Source of the DNA: Burkholderia sp. PAMC 26561
GTDB taxonomy: Bacteria; Pseudomonadota; Gammaproteobacteria; Burkholderiales; Burkholderiaceae
Assembly: GCF_001557535.2 (NCBI RefSeq)
Contig: NZ_CP014315.1
Span: 62,001 to 126,000, forward strand
Length of the DNA stretch: 64,000 nucleotides
Reading direction: 5' to 3'
The notes below the pieces were generated by a model. The model saw only the letters and a program-made list of their open reading frames with translations. It had not been told where the DNA came from and made no database searches. Shown here one piece after another: positions 1 through 8,533 of the stretch (its first letter is position 1; each line of letters opens with the position of its first letter). Made by a program: the position numbers and the translations under genes.

Positions 1-46
1 CGGACCTCGGTTTCCCCACCAATCCTGAACGTCGAGCGAAGAATGG

Positions 47-1273
47 TCATGCGGGGCAGGCGGTCGATGCGCACCGGACTTTGACCACAGGCCGGCCGAT
101 ACTCACGGTCAGCACCAGCGCCCCTACCTCGCATAACGCGGCGACCCAGCCGAGGTCGCTCACGGACGCGACACTCAAGGTGAGTGAACCGAGCGCAGCG
201 CCAAGCGAGAAACCAAGGTACATGAACGAAGCATTCAGCGACAAAGCGATCGGCGTGCCGCGCAATCCGGCGATGCCAATCAGTCCCGCCTGCTGCGCCG
301 GATAGAAGCACCAGTGCGCGATTCCCCACGCCACCACACCCACGAGCACGGGAACCAGCGCAAGCGAAGCGGGCAACCAGTGCGCACTCGCCGACATCAG
401 CGCGAAAGCGAAAATCGATACCGTCAGACAAGGAATGATCACGCGCCGCGAGCCGAGCCGATCCACCGCCTTCCCGCCGATAAACACCCCTACCGCCGCC
501 GCGACGCCCCATGTGAAGAGCACGTACCCGATCTGCGCGCCATGCAGCTGCGTCGTCCTGGCAATAAAGAGCGCGAGATACGTATAGATCGTATAGGCGC
601 CCGTGGCCCACAGCGTGGTGACGAGCAAGGTCATCAGGACCACGGGTTGGCGCGCGGTATCGATACGTTCACGCAAGGTAGCCGTCGGCAATCCTGCGCC
701 GATTGAACGCGGCAGTCCGAACAACAGCCCGGCGCTCGCGGCAGCGGAAAGCGCCGCGACGCCCGCGAACGTCATGCGCCAGCCGAGCCGGTCACCAATC
801 ACCGCGCCCAACGGCACGCCGAACGCCACGGCAATCGTGATTCCGCCATTCACGATTGCGAGCGCCGTGCCGCGCCGATCCGGTCCGGCGATCGCGCCCG
901 CCAGCGCGTTGGCGCCGGGCACGTACAGGCCCGCGGCGGTTGCGAGCACGATGCGCGCCGCCATCAGCTCCCAGTAATTCTGCGCGCCCCAGGCGAGGAC
1001 GTTCGCCACAGCGAATGCCGAGAGCGCCGCAATCATCAGCGTGCGCCGATGAAACGCGCCGGTCAGCGCCGTCAGCACGGGCGAACTGAACGCGTAGGCA
1101 AGCGCAAACACCGTGACAAGCTGCCCCGTCGCAACGATGCTCGTGTGCAGGTCGGCAGCCATGTCGGGCAACAGCCCGGCGATCATGAAGCTCTCGGTGC
1201 CGACTGCAAACGTACCCAGCGCGAGCCAGTAGAGCGGCGCAAGGGACGGGGAAGACGAGGATGAAGAGTTCAC
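47..1273 (-). CDS. MFS transporter, DHA1/AraJ-like efflux family
   Basis: A 408-residue major facilitator, the usual size for a 12-helix family member. The hydrophobic segments run through almost the whole chain, starting with a helix near residues 12-30 and a Glu-Ser pair typical of the AraJ/YdhP sugar and drug efflux group. The start is a GTG with GGGAG about 8 bases upstream, 14 bases after the stop of the old yellow enzyme gene, so the two are cotranscribed; the longer open frame upstream overlaps that gene and is not needed. Its role is probably export of a substrate or product handled by the neighbouring flavin reductase. The substrate cannot be read from the sequence. Confidence 0.85.
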   Translation of the reverse strand: MNSSSSSSPSLAPLYWLALGTFAVGTESFMIAGLLPDMAADLHTSIVATGQLVTVFALAYAFSSPVLTALTGAFHRRTLMIAALSAFAVANVLAWGAQNYWELMAARIVLATAAGLYVPGANALAGAIAGPDRRGTALAIVNGGITIAVAFGVPLGAVIGDRLGWRMTFAGVAALSAAASAGLLFGLPRSIGAGLPTATLRERIDTARQPVVLMTLLVTTLWATGAYTIYTYLALFIARTTQLHGAQIGYVLFTWGVAAAVGVFIGGKAVDRLGSRRVIIPCLTVSIFAFALMSASAHWLPASLALVPVLVGVVAWGIAHWCFYPAQQAGLIGIAGLRGTPIALSLNASFMYLGFSLGAALGSLTLSVASVSDLGWVAALCEVGALVLTVSIGRPVVKVRCASTACPA

Positions 1274-1286
1274 GTTCGGCTCCCGG

Positions 1287-2396
1287 TCATGCGGCCACGG
1301 CTTCGCCGCTATGGAACGGATAGTCGGTATAACCGACCTCCGTGCCGCCAAAGAACGTGGGACGATCATATGGATTGAGCGGCAACTCAAGACGCAGGCG
1401 TTCGGGCAGATCCGGATTCGCGATGAAATCACGGCCAAACGCCACGAGGTCCGCGTCGCCCGCCTGAATCACGGCTTCCGCTGTTCCGGCCTTGAAGCCG
1501 CCTGCCGCGATGATCACGCCCTTGTAGTGCTTGCGGATAAGCTGTGCAGCGACGGGGTTCGGGTCCTTGCTGTCGTCATCGACATTGCCAAGCACACGCG
1601 GCTCGATCAGATGGATATAAGCGAGGTTCAGCTTGGCCAGTTCCTCTGCAACGTAAGTAAAGAGGCCTTCCGGGTTGCTGTCGGACATATCGCCCCATGT
1701 GCCGCTCGGTCCAAGGCGCACGGCCACGCGGTCGCTGCCCCAGACCGAGATGACCGCACGCGTGACTTCCATCAGGAAGCGGGCGCGGTTTTCGAACGAA
1801 CCGCCATAGATGTCCGTGCGCTTGTTACTGCCGTCCTGCAAGAACTGATCGAACAGATAGCCGTTCGCCGCGTGCAACTCGACGCCATCGAAACCCGCCT
1901 CTTTGCCGCGCAAAGCGGCGGTACGGAAGCTCTCGACCAGCCCGGCGATTTCGGGCACCGTCAGCGCACGGCTCGGGGTATTCGGAATCCAGCCAGCTTC
2001 GGTATAAGCCACGCCGCCGTGCAGCACCTCGGAAGGTGCGACCGGCTGGGCGCCATCCGGCTGCAACTGGCTGTTCGACTGCCGTCCCGCGTGATAGAGC
2101 TGCAGGAACATGTGGGCGCCTTTGGCATGCACGGCATCGGTGATGTGCTTCCAGCCGGCGATCTGGCTGTCGTCGTACAAACCGGGCGCGCCCAGATAAC
2201 CGTTGCCGTTGGGCGCGGCAATGGTAGCTTCGCTGATCAGGAAACCGCCCTTCGAGGCGCGCTGGGTGTAGTACTCGGCCATCAACGGACCGGGTCTTGC
2301 GCCTTCCTCGGCACGCATGCGGGTAAGCGGCGCAAGCACGACACGATGCGAAAATTCCAGGGGACCCACTTTGACGGCGGAATGAAGTTTAGACAT
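1287..2396 (-). CDS. Old yellow enzyme family NADH:flavin oxidoreductase (NemA-like)
   Basis: A 369-residue FMN-binding TIM barrel that reduces activated C=C bonds or nitro and maleimide compounds with NAD(P)H. The substrate-binding pair His175/Asn178 sits in the motif HAAN, followed by the loop YLFDQFLQDGSN and the phosphate-binding end typical of N-ethylmaleimide reductase. The start ATG at 2396 has GGAGAG just upstream; a longer frame runs into the promoter. It is the first gene of a two-gene operon with the MFS transporter and diverges from a LysR regulator, an arrangement commonly used for electrophile-induced reductases. A dyad at 2514-2527 lies in the shared promoter region. nemA is possible, but many paralogues exist in this family. 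Confidence 0.92.
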   Translation of the reverse strand: MSKLHSAVKVGPLEFSHRVVLAPLTRMRAEEGARPGPLMAEYYTQRASKGGFLISEATIAAPNGNGYLGAPGLYDDSQIAGWKHITDAVHAKGAHMFLQLYHAGRQSNSQLQPDGAQPVAPSEVLHGGVAYTEAGWIPNTPSRALTVPEIAGLVESFRTAALRGKEAGFDGVELHAANGYLFDQFLQDGSNKRTDIYGGSFENRARFLMEVTRAVISVWGSDRVAVRLGPSGTWGDMSDSNPEGLFTYVAEELAKLNLAYIHLIEPRVLGNVDDDSKDPNPVAAQLIRKHYKGVIIAAGGFKAGTAEAVIQAGDADLVAFGRDFIANPDLPERLRLELPLNPYDRPTFFGGTEVGYTDYPFHSGEAVAA

Positions 2397-2513
2397 GACT
2401 CTCTCCAGATTTGGTGGGCTGCCGATATTGACCGGCAGCGGGTGCTTCGACCTTGGATGAGAGTGTAGGAACGATTCAAAAGAAGAAAAATGGGCTAAGG
2501 TTCCGAATATATT

Positions 2514-2527
2514 GGACAGAAAAGTCC
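2514..2527. promoter_or_regulatory. Dyad GGAC-N6-GTCC, candidate LysR operator
   Basis: An inverted repeat with arms GGAC and GTCC separated by six bases lies between the divergent old yellow enzyme and LysR genes, flanked by ATT and TTAAT. The same arms and spacing recur at 3518-3533 before the next operon. LysR regulators usually bind such dyads in the divergent promoter; binding here is inferred. Confidence 0.5.
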
Positions 2528-2616
2528 TTAATCGCATTTGCACGGTCGTGACCGGCCAGGCGCAAATGCGCCGCGTGGCGGACGGAAAATCTGCGAACTT
2601 CTCCCGGGACACAATC

Positions 2617-3501
2617 ATGGACAGCCTTGGCGGCATTTCGATGTTCGTACAGGTCGCAGACACCCGCAGCTTCACGGAAACGGGGCGGCAGCTCGGTTTA
2701 TCGTCGTCGGCGGTTGGCAAGAGCATCGCGCGAATGGAAGAACGCCTGGGCGTGCGGCTTTTTCATCGCAGCACGCGCAGCATCACGCTAACCGCCGAAG
2801 GCACGCTGTTCCTCGAGCGATGCCGGCGTATTCTCGGCGAGGTGGAAGCCGCTGAAGCCGAACTGTCCGACGCCGCCGGCAGCCCGCGCGGCCGCCTGCG
2901 GATCAGCACGCCGCAGTTGTCCGGGCTCATCATGCCGGCGCTCGATGGCTTCATGGCGCAGTACCCGGACATCGAAATCGATGTGGACTTGTCCGATCGA
3001 ATGGTCGATGTGGTTGAAGAAGGCTTCGACACCGTGATTCGCACGGGCGCACAACATGACTCGCGGCTGGTATCGCGCCGTCTCGGTTCCTGCGGGCAGG
3101 TACTGGTCGCCTCGCCCGGTTATCTCCGGGAACGGGGCACGCCTTCACATCCGTCGGAACTCGTTCATCACGCTTGCCTGCTGCACAAATTCCCGGCTAC
3201 AGGCAGGCTCGAACGCTGGCCGTTCCAGCTTGCGGCATCGGAGGCGGATCCAGAGCTGCCGCAAACTTTCGTCAGCAACACGATCGAAGTCCTGGGGTTT
3301 CTTGCGCTGCAGGACAAAGGTCTGGCGTTCCTGCCAACCTTCCTCGTTCGCGATGCGCTTGCCAGCGGCGCACTGCAAGTCGTGCTCGACGATTACATCA
3401 ACCAGACCGTAACCTTCTGGATTCTCTGGCCGGCGAGCCGCTATGCGTCGCCCAAGCTGCGCGTGTTCATCGACTACATCAGTCAGAACCTGAAGATCTA
3501 G
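2617..3501 (+). CDS. LysR family transcriptional regulator
   Basis: A 294-residue LysR protein of standard length. The winged helix-turn-helix occupies residues 1-60 (FVQVADTRSFTETGRQLG followed by SSSAVGKSIARMEERLGV), and the effector-binding periplasmic-protein-like domain runs from about residue 90. I chose ATG 2617, where the canonical LysR N-terminus begins, over the longer frame starting at 2512, because that extension covers the candidate operator and has no family resemblance. It is transcribed away from the old yellow enzyme/MFS operon and towards the Gfo/Idh-SDR operon. It probably controls both, as a matching dyad is found before each. The inducer is unknown. Confidence 0.9.
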   Translation: MDSLGGISMFVQVADTRSFTETGRQLGLSSSAVGKSIARMEERLGVRLFHRSTRSITLTAEGTLFLERCRRILGEVEAAEAELSDAAGSPRGRLRISTPQLSGLIMPALDGFMAQYPDIEIDVDLSDRMVDVVEEGFDTVIRTGAQHDSRLVSRRLGSCGQVLVASPGYLRERGTPSHPSELVHHACLLHKFPATGRLERWPFQLAASEADPELPQTFVSNTIEVLGFLALQDKGLAFLPTFLVRDALASGALQVVLDDYINQTVTFWILWPASRYASPKLRVFIDYISQNLKI

Positions 3502-3517
3502 TGCGCTCAATACGTTT

Positions 3518-3533
3518 CGGACATCGATGTCCG
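3518..3533. promoter_or_regulatory. Perfect 16-bp palindrome CGGACATCGATGTCCG
   Basis: A perfect palindrome lies about 100 bases before the Gfo/Idh oxidoreductase gene. It contains GGAC-N6-GTCC, the same half sites and spacing as the dyad at 2514-2527 in the LysR promoter. It is a candidate second site for that regulator. A terminator is unlikely: there is no loop and no T-tract. Confidence 0.5.
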
Positions 3534-3634
3534 CAATGTTCGGAATCGCAGCCCGTTTATCTTTAATCCCGTCACTCCTACGATGCCTCCTGTCGCCGCG
3601 CAGTCGTCTGCGCAGCCTAACGCAGGAGTTTCTC

Positions 3635-4759
3635 GTGAACGATAAAAAGATTGGCGTCGGTGTCATCGGCCTTGGCCATTGGTCGGAATACGGGCATTTG
3701 CCGTCGCTCAAGCGGTTGCCCGATTACGAACTGACGGCCGTGTACAGCCGCAGCGCCGACAAGGCATCGAGCCTCGTGGAACGGCACGGCTTCAAATACG
3801 CGGCATCGTCGGTGCAGGAGCTGGTATCGAATCCGGAAGTCGATCTGGTGCTCGTGCTGACGCCGGCGTTCCAGCACGAAGAAGGTATTCGCGCCGCGAT
3901 CGCGGCAGGCAAGGACGTGTACTGCGAGTGGCCGTTGACGCCCGACACGGCTTTGTCGAAGGAGCTGCTTGCACTGGCCGACAAAGCGGGCGTGCGCACG
4001 ATCGTCGGCCTGCAGCGGCGGTTGAATCCGGGATATCGCTACGTGGGCGATTTGCTGGACCACGGCGATATAGGCGATATCCGTTCCGTGCGCCTGCATG
4101 TCAGCGTGGAATATTTCCAGCGTGAACGCCCTGCTTCGCTTTACTACACCATCCCCGAGAAAAACTTTTCGAGCCTCCTCTCAATCTATGGCGGTCATTT
4201 CCTGGACGCCTTCTTCACGACGATGACCGGTTTCCCGCAAAGCCTGTCCGCGCTCACAGTCAATCAGTTCAAGGAAGTCACGCTGTTGGAAACGGGCGAA
4301 ACATTGCCGCATACAAATGCAGACCAGGTCGTTCTCGCGGGAACGTTCGCAAACGGCGCCGTGCTGAGCGTTCATCTCGAGGCAGGCAAACGCAACAACT
4401 ACGGCGTTCAGCTCGACATTACGGGCAGCAAGGGCGACCTGAAGATCACGAACACGTCGAGCTTCGGCGACACGTTCAACCGTATCGAAATCGCACGAGG
4501 CGACAGCCAGCCAATGACCGTGCTTACGGTTCCGTCCGAATACGAATGGCTGGAAGAGGGCGAACTGGGCGGCAGTGTCGTGGAGCTGGCGAGCCTCTAT
4601 GCGGCCCACGCTCGCGATGTCAAGACCGGTTCGACGCTCGCACCTTCATTCGCGGACGCAATCCGGATGCATGAGTTGATGGAACAGATCAAGGAATCGG
4701 ATCGTTCAGGCAAAAGGGTCGAGTTGTCGTTCAGTCATTCCATAAAGGACGCATCATGA
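3635..4759 (+). CDS. Gfo/Idh/MocA family oxidoreductase, Gal80-like subgroup
   Basis: A 374-residue protein with an N-terminal Rossmann fold (GVIGLGHWSEYG at residues 9-20) and the C-terminal alpha/beta domain of the glucose-fructose oxidoreductase family. The motif that normally reads EKP, with the catalytic lysine, is EWP here (residues 98-100). This is the form seen in the Gal80-like subgroup, so classical sugar dehydrogenase chemistry is doubtful. The start is GTG 3635 with GCAGGAG about 6 bases upstream. The stop overlaps the SDR start in an ATGA, so the pair is translationally coupled. A palindrome upstream suggests control by the preceding LysR protein. Confidence 0.85.
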   Translation: MNDKKIGVGVIGLGHWSEYGHLPSLKRLPDYELTAVYSRSADKASSLVERHGFKYAASSVQELVSNPEVDLVLVLTPAFQHEEGIRAAIAAGKDVYCEWPLTPDTALSKELLALADKAGVRTIVGLQRRLNPGYRYVGDLLDHGDIGDIRSVRLHVSVEYFQRERPASLYYTIPEKNFSSLLSIYGGHFLDAFFTTMTGFPQSLSALTVNQFKEVTLLETGETLPHTNADQVVLAGTFANGAVLSVHLEAGKRNNYGVQLDITGSKGDLKITNTSSFGDTFNRIEIARGDSQPMTVLTVPSEYEWLEEGELGGSVVELASLYAAHARDVKTGSTLAPSFADAIRMHELMEQIKESDRSGKRVELSFSHSIKDAS

Positions 4760-5511
4760 AACTCACAGGCAATACGATCTTCATCACCGGCGGCGGTTCG
4801 GGCATCGGCCGGGGCCTCGCTGAAGCGCTGCACAAACTCGGCAACCAGGTAATCATTGCAGGCCGGCGACGCAACCATCTCGACGCCGTGATCGCAGCCA
4901 ATCCGGGCATGAAGGCCGTTGAGCTCGACATCTCCGATCCAGCGAGCATCGAACACGTGGCAGCAAAGCTGATCGTCGATCACCCCGAGCTCAATGTGCT
5001 GATCAACAACGCGGGCATCATGCAGGCCGATGCAGTCGCCGGCAAGATCGACGACGCCCAGATGGTGTCCATCGTCACGACCAATCTGATCGGTCCGATC
5101 CGGATGACCTCCGCGCTGATCGAACACCTGAAGACCCGCAACGACGCAATTGTCGCGTACACCAGCTCGGTGCTCGCGTTCGTGCCGTTGGCGCTTACGG
5201 CGGTCTACTCGTCGACCAAGGCGGCGCTGCACTCGTACGCACTGTCACAACGTTTCATGCTGAAGGACACGTCGGTCCGCGTTCTCGAAATCGCGCCGCC
5301 GTGGGTGCGCACCGAACTCATGAACAGCCAGGAAGCCGAGATGGCGATGCCGCTCGATCAGTTTATCGATGAGACGATCAAGGCGCTCGGTAGCGGGGCG
5401 GACGAGATTCTGGTGGCAGCAGCCAGGCCGATGCGCGCGAACCCCGGACCGGGCGAGCACGATTTCGTCAACGGCTTCAATTCCCAGATGATGGCAACAA
5501 TGGGCGGATAA
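4756..5511 (+). CDS. Short-chain dehydrogenase/reductase, DltE-like
   Basis: A 251-residue SDR. The cofactor-binding motif TGGGSGIG is at residues 11-18, NNAG at 84-87, the catalytic serine near 137-138 and the YSSTK motif at Tyr151/Lys155. The sequence after the active site (APPWVRTEL) matches the DltE/YwcA-like subgroup of bacterial oxidoreductases. It overlaps the upstream oxidoreductase gene by ATGA and so forms an operon with it. It is cytoplasmic; the natural substrate is unknown, perhaps an aldehyde or ketone, given the old yellow enzyme next door. Confidence 0.88.
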   Translation: MKLTGNTIFITGGGSGIGRGLAEALHKLGNQVIIAGRRRNHLDAVIAANPGMKAVELDISDPASIEHVAAKLIVDHPELNVLINNAGIMQADAVAGKIDDAQMVSIVTTNLIGPIRMTSALIEHLKTRNDAIVAYTSSVLAFVPLALTAVYSSTKAALHSYALSQRFMLKDTSVRVLEIAPPWVRTELMNSQEAEMAMPLDQFIDETIKALGSGADEILVAAARPMRANPGPGEHDFVNGFNSQMMATMGG

Positions 5512-5627
5512 CCTTCCTCCGCGCATATGAGCCGGCTGGAGCCAACTGCGCCCCAGCGGCTCGAGCACTAAGCTTTACTTCTCTCCCTGCACTCCCTCGT
5601 ACTTTCCCCTATCTTTTTTTGAAAAGA

Positions 5628-5656
5628 TTGACAGCCCAATACTCGCGGTTTAATTT
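5628..5656 (+). promoter_or_regulatory. Candidate sigma-70 promoter of the sugar ABC operon
   Basis: A consensus -35 box TTGACA (5628-5633) is followed by 17 bases and then TAATTT (5651-5656) as a weaker -10. The LacI-type operator at 5660-5671 begins four bases later, so it would cover the start of transcription. Confidence 0.5.
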
Positions 5657-5659
5657 TTA

Positions 5660-5671
5660 TAAACCGGTTTA
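5660..5671. promoter_or_regulatory. LacI-family operator, TAAACCGGTTTA
   Basis: A perfect 12-bp palindrome with a central CG and AAACCGGTTT core, the form typical of LacI/GalR repressors. It sits directly downstream of a TTGACA promoter and about 110 bases before the binding-protein gene. No LacI gene adjoins this operon, so the repressor must be encoded elsewhere; the only LacI protein in the window (48 kb) has a different candidate operator. Confidence 0.65.
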
Positions 5672-5783
5672 CAAGCGGGCGGCGCAATGTCGGTTGCGCC
5701 CACGAAGTCTTCCTTCAATTTACCGGCCGCGCGGCTTTCAATGACCGTACAAAACGGCCGGACCAACCAGGAAAGGGATTCCG

Positions 5784-6728
5784 ATGAGCGCTGCATTGCA
5801 TTTCCGCCGCATGACCGCCGTGTTGCTTGGCGCGTCCCTGCTCGCTTTCGCGGGCGCGGCACTGGCCGCGGGCAAGAAGATCGCCATGGTGCAGATCAAT
5901 CAGGAGGCGCTCTTTTTTACGCAGATGGACCAGGGCGCGCAAGCCGCCGCGAAAGCCGCGGGCGTCGAGCTCGCCATCTTCAATTCGAACAACGACCCGA
6001 GCGCGCAGAACAGCGCCATCGAAACGTATATCCAGCAAAAGGTCGATGCGATCCTGGTCGTCGCCATCGACGTGAACGGGATCAAGCCCGCGATCACCGA
6101 AGCCAAGAAAGCGGGCATTCCGGTGGTAACCATCGACGCAATCGTCGATGGCGATAACGCGGTGCAAGTGGGTGTCGACAACAAGAAGGTCGGCGAGGAC
6201 ATCGGTAAGTACACGGCGAATTACATCAAGACGAATCTTGGCGGGAAGGCGAGCATCGGCGTGGTGGGCGCCCTGAATTCCTTCATTCAGAACGTGCGGC
6301 TGGATGGCTTCAAGGCGGGTATCGCGACGGTACCGGGCGCAAAGATCGTCTCCACCGTCGATGGGCAGAACGTGCAGGACCAAGCCCAGACCGCAGCAGA
6401 AAACCTCATCTCCGCCAACCCGAATCTGCAGATCGTCTATGCAACCGGTGAACCCGCCTTGATCGGACTCGTCGCGGCAACTTCGGCGCAAGATGCAACG
6501 GGCCGCGTGAAGATTGTCGGATGGGATCTGAGCGCGCAGGCCATCAAGGGCATCGATGCAGGCTTCGTGGCGGCGGTCGTGCAGCAGGACCCGGAAAGCG
6601 AAGGCCGCGTAGCCGTGAACTCTGCGCTCAAGCTCATCGCCAAGCAGCCGGTCGAGAAGAACATCTCGGTGCCGGTGACGATCGTGACGAAGGCAAACGT
6701 CGGCAAGTACCGGGCCGTTTTCAAGTAA
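5784..6728 (+). CDS. Sugar ABC transporter periplasmic binding protein (RbsB/Peripla_BP_4 type)
   Basis: A 314-residue protein with a signal peptide (cleavage near residue 29 after GAALAA) and a ribose-binding-protein fold. Typical family stretches include FNSNNDPSAQNSAIETYI and DAILVVAIDVNGIKPAI. A GGAAAGG ribosome site precedes the ATG. It is the first gene of a five-gene operon: binding protein, ATPase, permease, phosphotriesterase-like hydrolase and amidotransferase-like protein. It delivers a sugar or polyol-like ligand from the periplasm to the permease; the ligand is unknown. The LacI operator at 5660 suggests induction by the substrate. Confidence 0.9.
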   Translation: MSAALHFRRMTAVLLGASLLAFAGAALAAGKKIAMVQINQEALFFTQMDQGAQAAAKAAGVELAIFNSNNDPSAQNSAIETYIQQKVDAILVVAIDVNGIKPAITEAKKAGIPVVTIDAIVDGDNAVQVGVDNKKVGEDIGKYTANYIKTNLGGKASIGVVGALNSFIQNVRLDGFKAGIATVPGAKIVSTVDGQNVQDQAQTAAENLISANPNLQIVYATGEPALIGLVAATSAQDATGRVKIVGWDLSAQAIKGIDAGFVAAVVQQDPESEGRVAVNSALKLIAKQPVEKNISVPVTIVTKANVGKYRAVFK

Positions 6729-6738
6729 GGAGAAGCCG

Positions 6739-7527
6739 ATGCAAAACGATGCCGCCATTCCACGCGTACGCATGGAAAACATCATCAAGAGCTACGGCGC
6801 CGTGCAGTCGTTGCGCGGCGTGAACCTCCACGTCATGCCGGGCGAAGTGCTCGGCCTCGTGGGCGACAACGGCGCGGGCAAGTCGACGGTGTCGAAGGTG
6901 TTGTCGGGCGCGGTGGTTCCGGACAGCGGCAGCATCGAGATCGACGGCAAGCCGGTTCATTTCACCGATCCCGGCGACGCCCGCGCGCATCACATCGAAA
7001 TGGTTTACCAGGACCTGTCGCTGTGCAATACCGTCGATGTCGCCGGCAATCTCTTTCTCGGCCGCGAACCCATGCGACGCGTCTGCGGCGTCTCCGTGCT
7101 CGATCATCGCAAGATGCATCGCGAAGCGCGCGACATGCTGAACAACCTCGGCATCCGCATTCCCAGCACGAAGCTCGACGTCGAGAACCTGTCCGGCGGC
7201 CAGCGCCAGGCCATCGCGATTTCGCGGGCGGTATCGTTCGATCCGAAAGTGCTGATCATGGACGAACCCACCGCCGCGCTCGCGGTCGCCGAAGTGGAAG
7301 CGGTGCTCGACCTCGTGCGCACGATCAGCGAGCGCGGCGTGAGCGTGATCCTGATCAGCCATCGCTTGCAGGATCTGTTTCTGGTGTGCGACCGCATCAG
7401 CGTGATGTACGAAGGGCAGAACGTGGCGGACCGGAAGATCGGCGAAACGAATCTGGAAGAGATCGTCGATCTGATCGTCGGCCACAAGTTCAGTGCGCGC
7501 TCGGCTCGTGCGCTTGCGGAGAATTGA
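6739..7527 (+). CDS. Sugar ABC transporter ATP-binding protein, single-domain (FrcA-like)
   Basis: A 262-residue ATPase with Walker A GDNGAGKST at residues 42-50, the Q-loop near 91, signature LSGGQ at 151-155, Walker B VLIMDEP at 171-177 and a switch histidine in ISHRL. RbsA-type ATPases usually have two tandem ATPase domains (about 500 residues). This one has a single domain, as in the FrcA subgroup, so two copies are expected to pair. It starts 10 bases after the binding-protein stop, with AAGGAG upstream. Confidence 0.92.
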   Translation: MQNDAAIPRVRMENIIKSYGAVQSLRGVNLHVMPGEVLGLVGDNGAGKSTVSKVLSGAVVPDSGSIEIDGKPVHFTDPGDARAHHIEMVYQDLSLCNTVDVAGNLFLGREPMRRVCGVSVLDHRKMHREARDMLNNLGIRIPSTKLDVENLSGGQRQAIAISRAVSFDPKVLIMDEPTAALAVAEVEAVLDLVRTISERGVSVILISHRLQDLFLVCDRISVMYEGQNVADRKIGETNLEEIVDLIVGHKFSARSARALAEN

Positions 7528-7528
7528 C

Positions 7529-8530
7529 ATGGAACTCGCCATGCACGACAAGTCCAAGGCGCCGCGCCTGCCGCTCAAACATATGCTCGGCCGCAACGCG
7601 GGCGTGGCGAGTATCGCCGCGTTTTTCATTGTCTGCGCCCTCGCCTTCACGTTCACCACGAGCACCTTTCTCACGACCGGCAACCTGCTCAACGTGCTCC
7701 GTCAAAGCGCACCGCTGCTGATCGTCGCCACGACAATGACACTCGTCATCACGACGGGCGGCATCGATTTGTCGATAGGGTCCACGCTTGCGCTGGTCGG
7801 CGCAGTCTCGGCGATTGCGTTGCGCGCGGGCGTGCCGGGAATCGTCGTGCTGATCGGCGGTCTTTCGCTCGGCGCGATCATCGGCGCAATCAACGGTTAT
7901 TTCATTGCGTTCGCAGGGATGCCCGCGTTTATCGTGACGCTGGGAACGTTGTCTGTAGTACGCGGCATTGCATTGCTCATCACCCAGGGCTTTTCCATAC
8001 CGATCGAAAACGACGGCTGGTTCGTCGAACTCGGACGCGGCCGGATCCTCGGCATGCCAACACCGGCGGTGATCGCTATCGTGACCTTGCTTGCAGGCTT
8101 CGTCACGCTCCGGCATACGCGCTTCGGACGGTATGTGACGGGCATTGGCACGAATGCCGAAGGTGTGCGGCGCGCAGGCGTCAACGTGCGCAGCGTCATC
8201 ATGAAGGTCTACGTGTTGAGCGGCGCGGCGGCGGGTCTTGCCGGCCTCATCACCACGGCGCGGCTGGGAAGCGGTTCATCGAACCAGGGCGTAGGGTTCG
8301 AGCTCGCGGTGATCGCCGCCGTCGTGCTTGGAAGCACCGATCTCTTCGGCGGTCGAGGCACGATCCTCGGCACGGTGCTCGGCGCGCTGACCATTGCGGT
8401 GCTCGGCAACGGACTGATCCTCATCAACGTGTCGCCGTTCTATACGCAGATCATTCAAGGCGCGATCATGCTGCTCGCCATCTGGCTCAATACGCGGATT
8501 TTCTCGCCGCAGCGGCGCAAGAAGGCTTAA
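7529..8530 (+). CDS. Sugar ABC transporter permease (RbsC family)
   Basis: A 333-residue membrane protein of the BPD_transp_2 family with 8-10 hydrophobic helices. The stretches TTGGIDLSIGSTLALVGA and GRYVTGIGTNAEGVRRAGV are diagnostic of ribose/xylose-type permeases. I chose ATG 7529, one base after the ATPase stop, with GGAG upstream; a longer frame would overlap the ATPase. Only one permease gene is present, so it should act as a homodimer. It is followed within three bases by the hydrolase gene. Confidence 0.92.
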   Translation: MELAMHDKSKAPRLPLKHMLGRNAGVASIAAFFIVCALAFTFTTSTFLTTGNLLNVLRQSAPLLIVATTMTLVITTGGIDLSIGSTLALVGAVSAIALRAGVPGIVVLIGGLSLGAIIGAINGYFIAFAGMPAFIVTLGTLSVVRGIALLITQGFSIPIENDGWFVELGRGRILGMPTPAVIAIVTLLAGFVTLRHTRFGRYVTGIGTNAEGVRRAGVNVRSVIMKVYVLSGAAAGLAGLITTARLGSGSSNQGVGFELAVIAAVVLGSTDLFGGRGTILGTVLGALTIAVLGNGLILINVSPFYTQIIQGAIMLLAIWLNTRIFSPQRRKKA

Positions 8531-8533
8531 GCG

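Noticed and set aside
1311..2468. 385-residue frame opposite the old yellow enzyme
   Set aside because: Antisense shadow; the minus strand encodes a complete OYE with HAAN.
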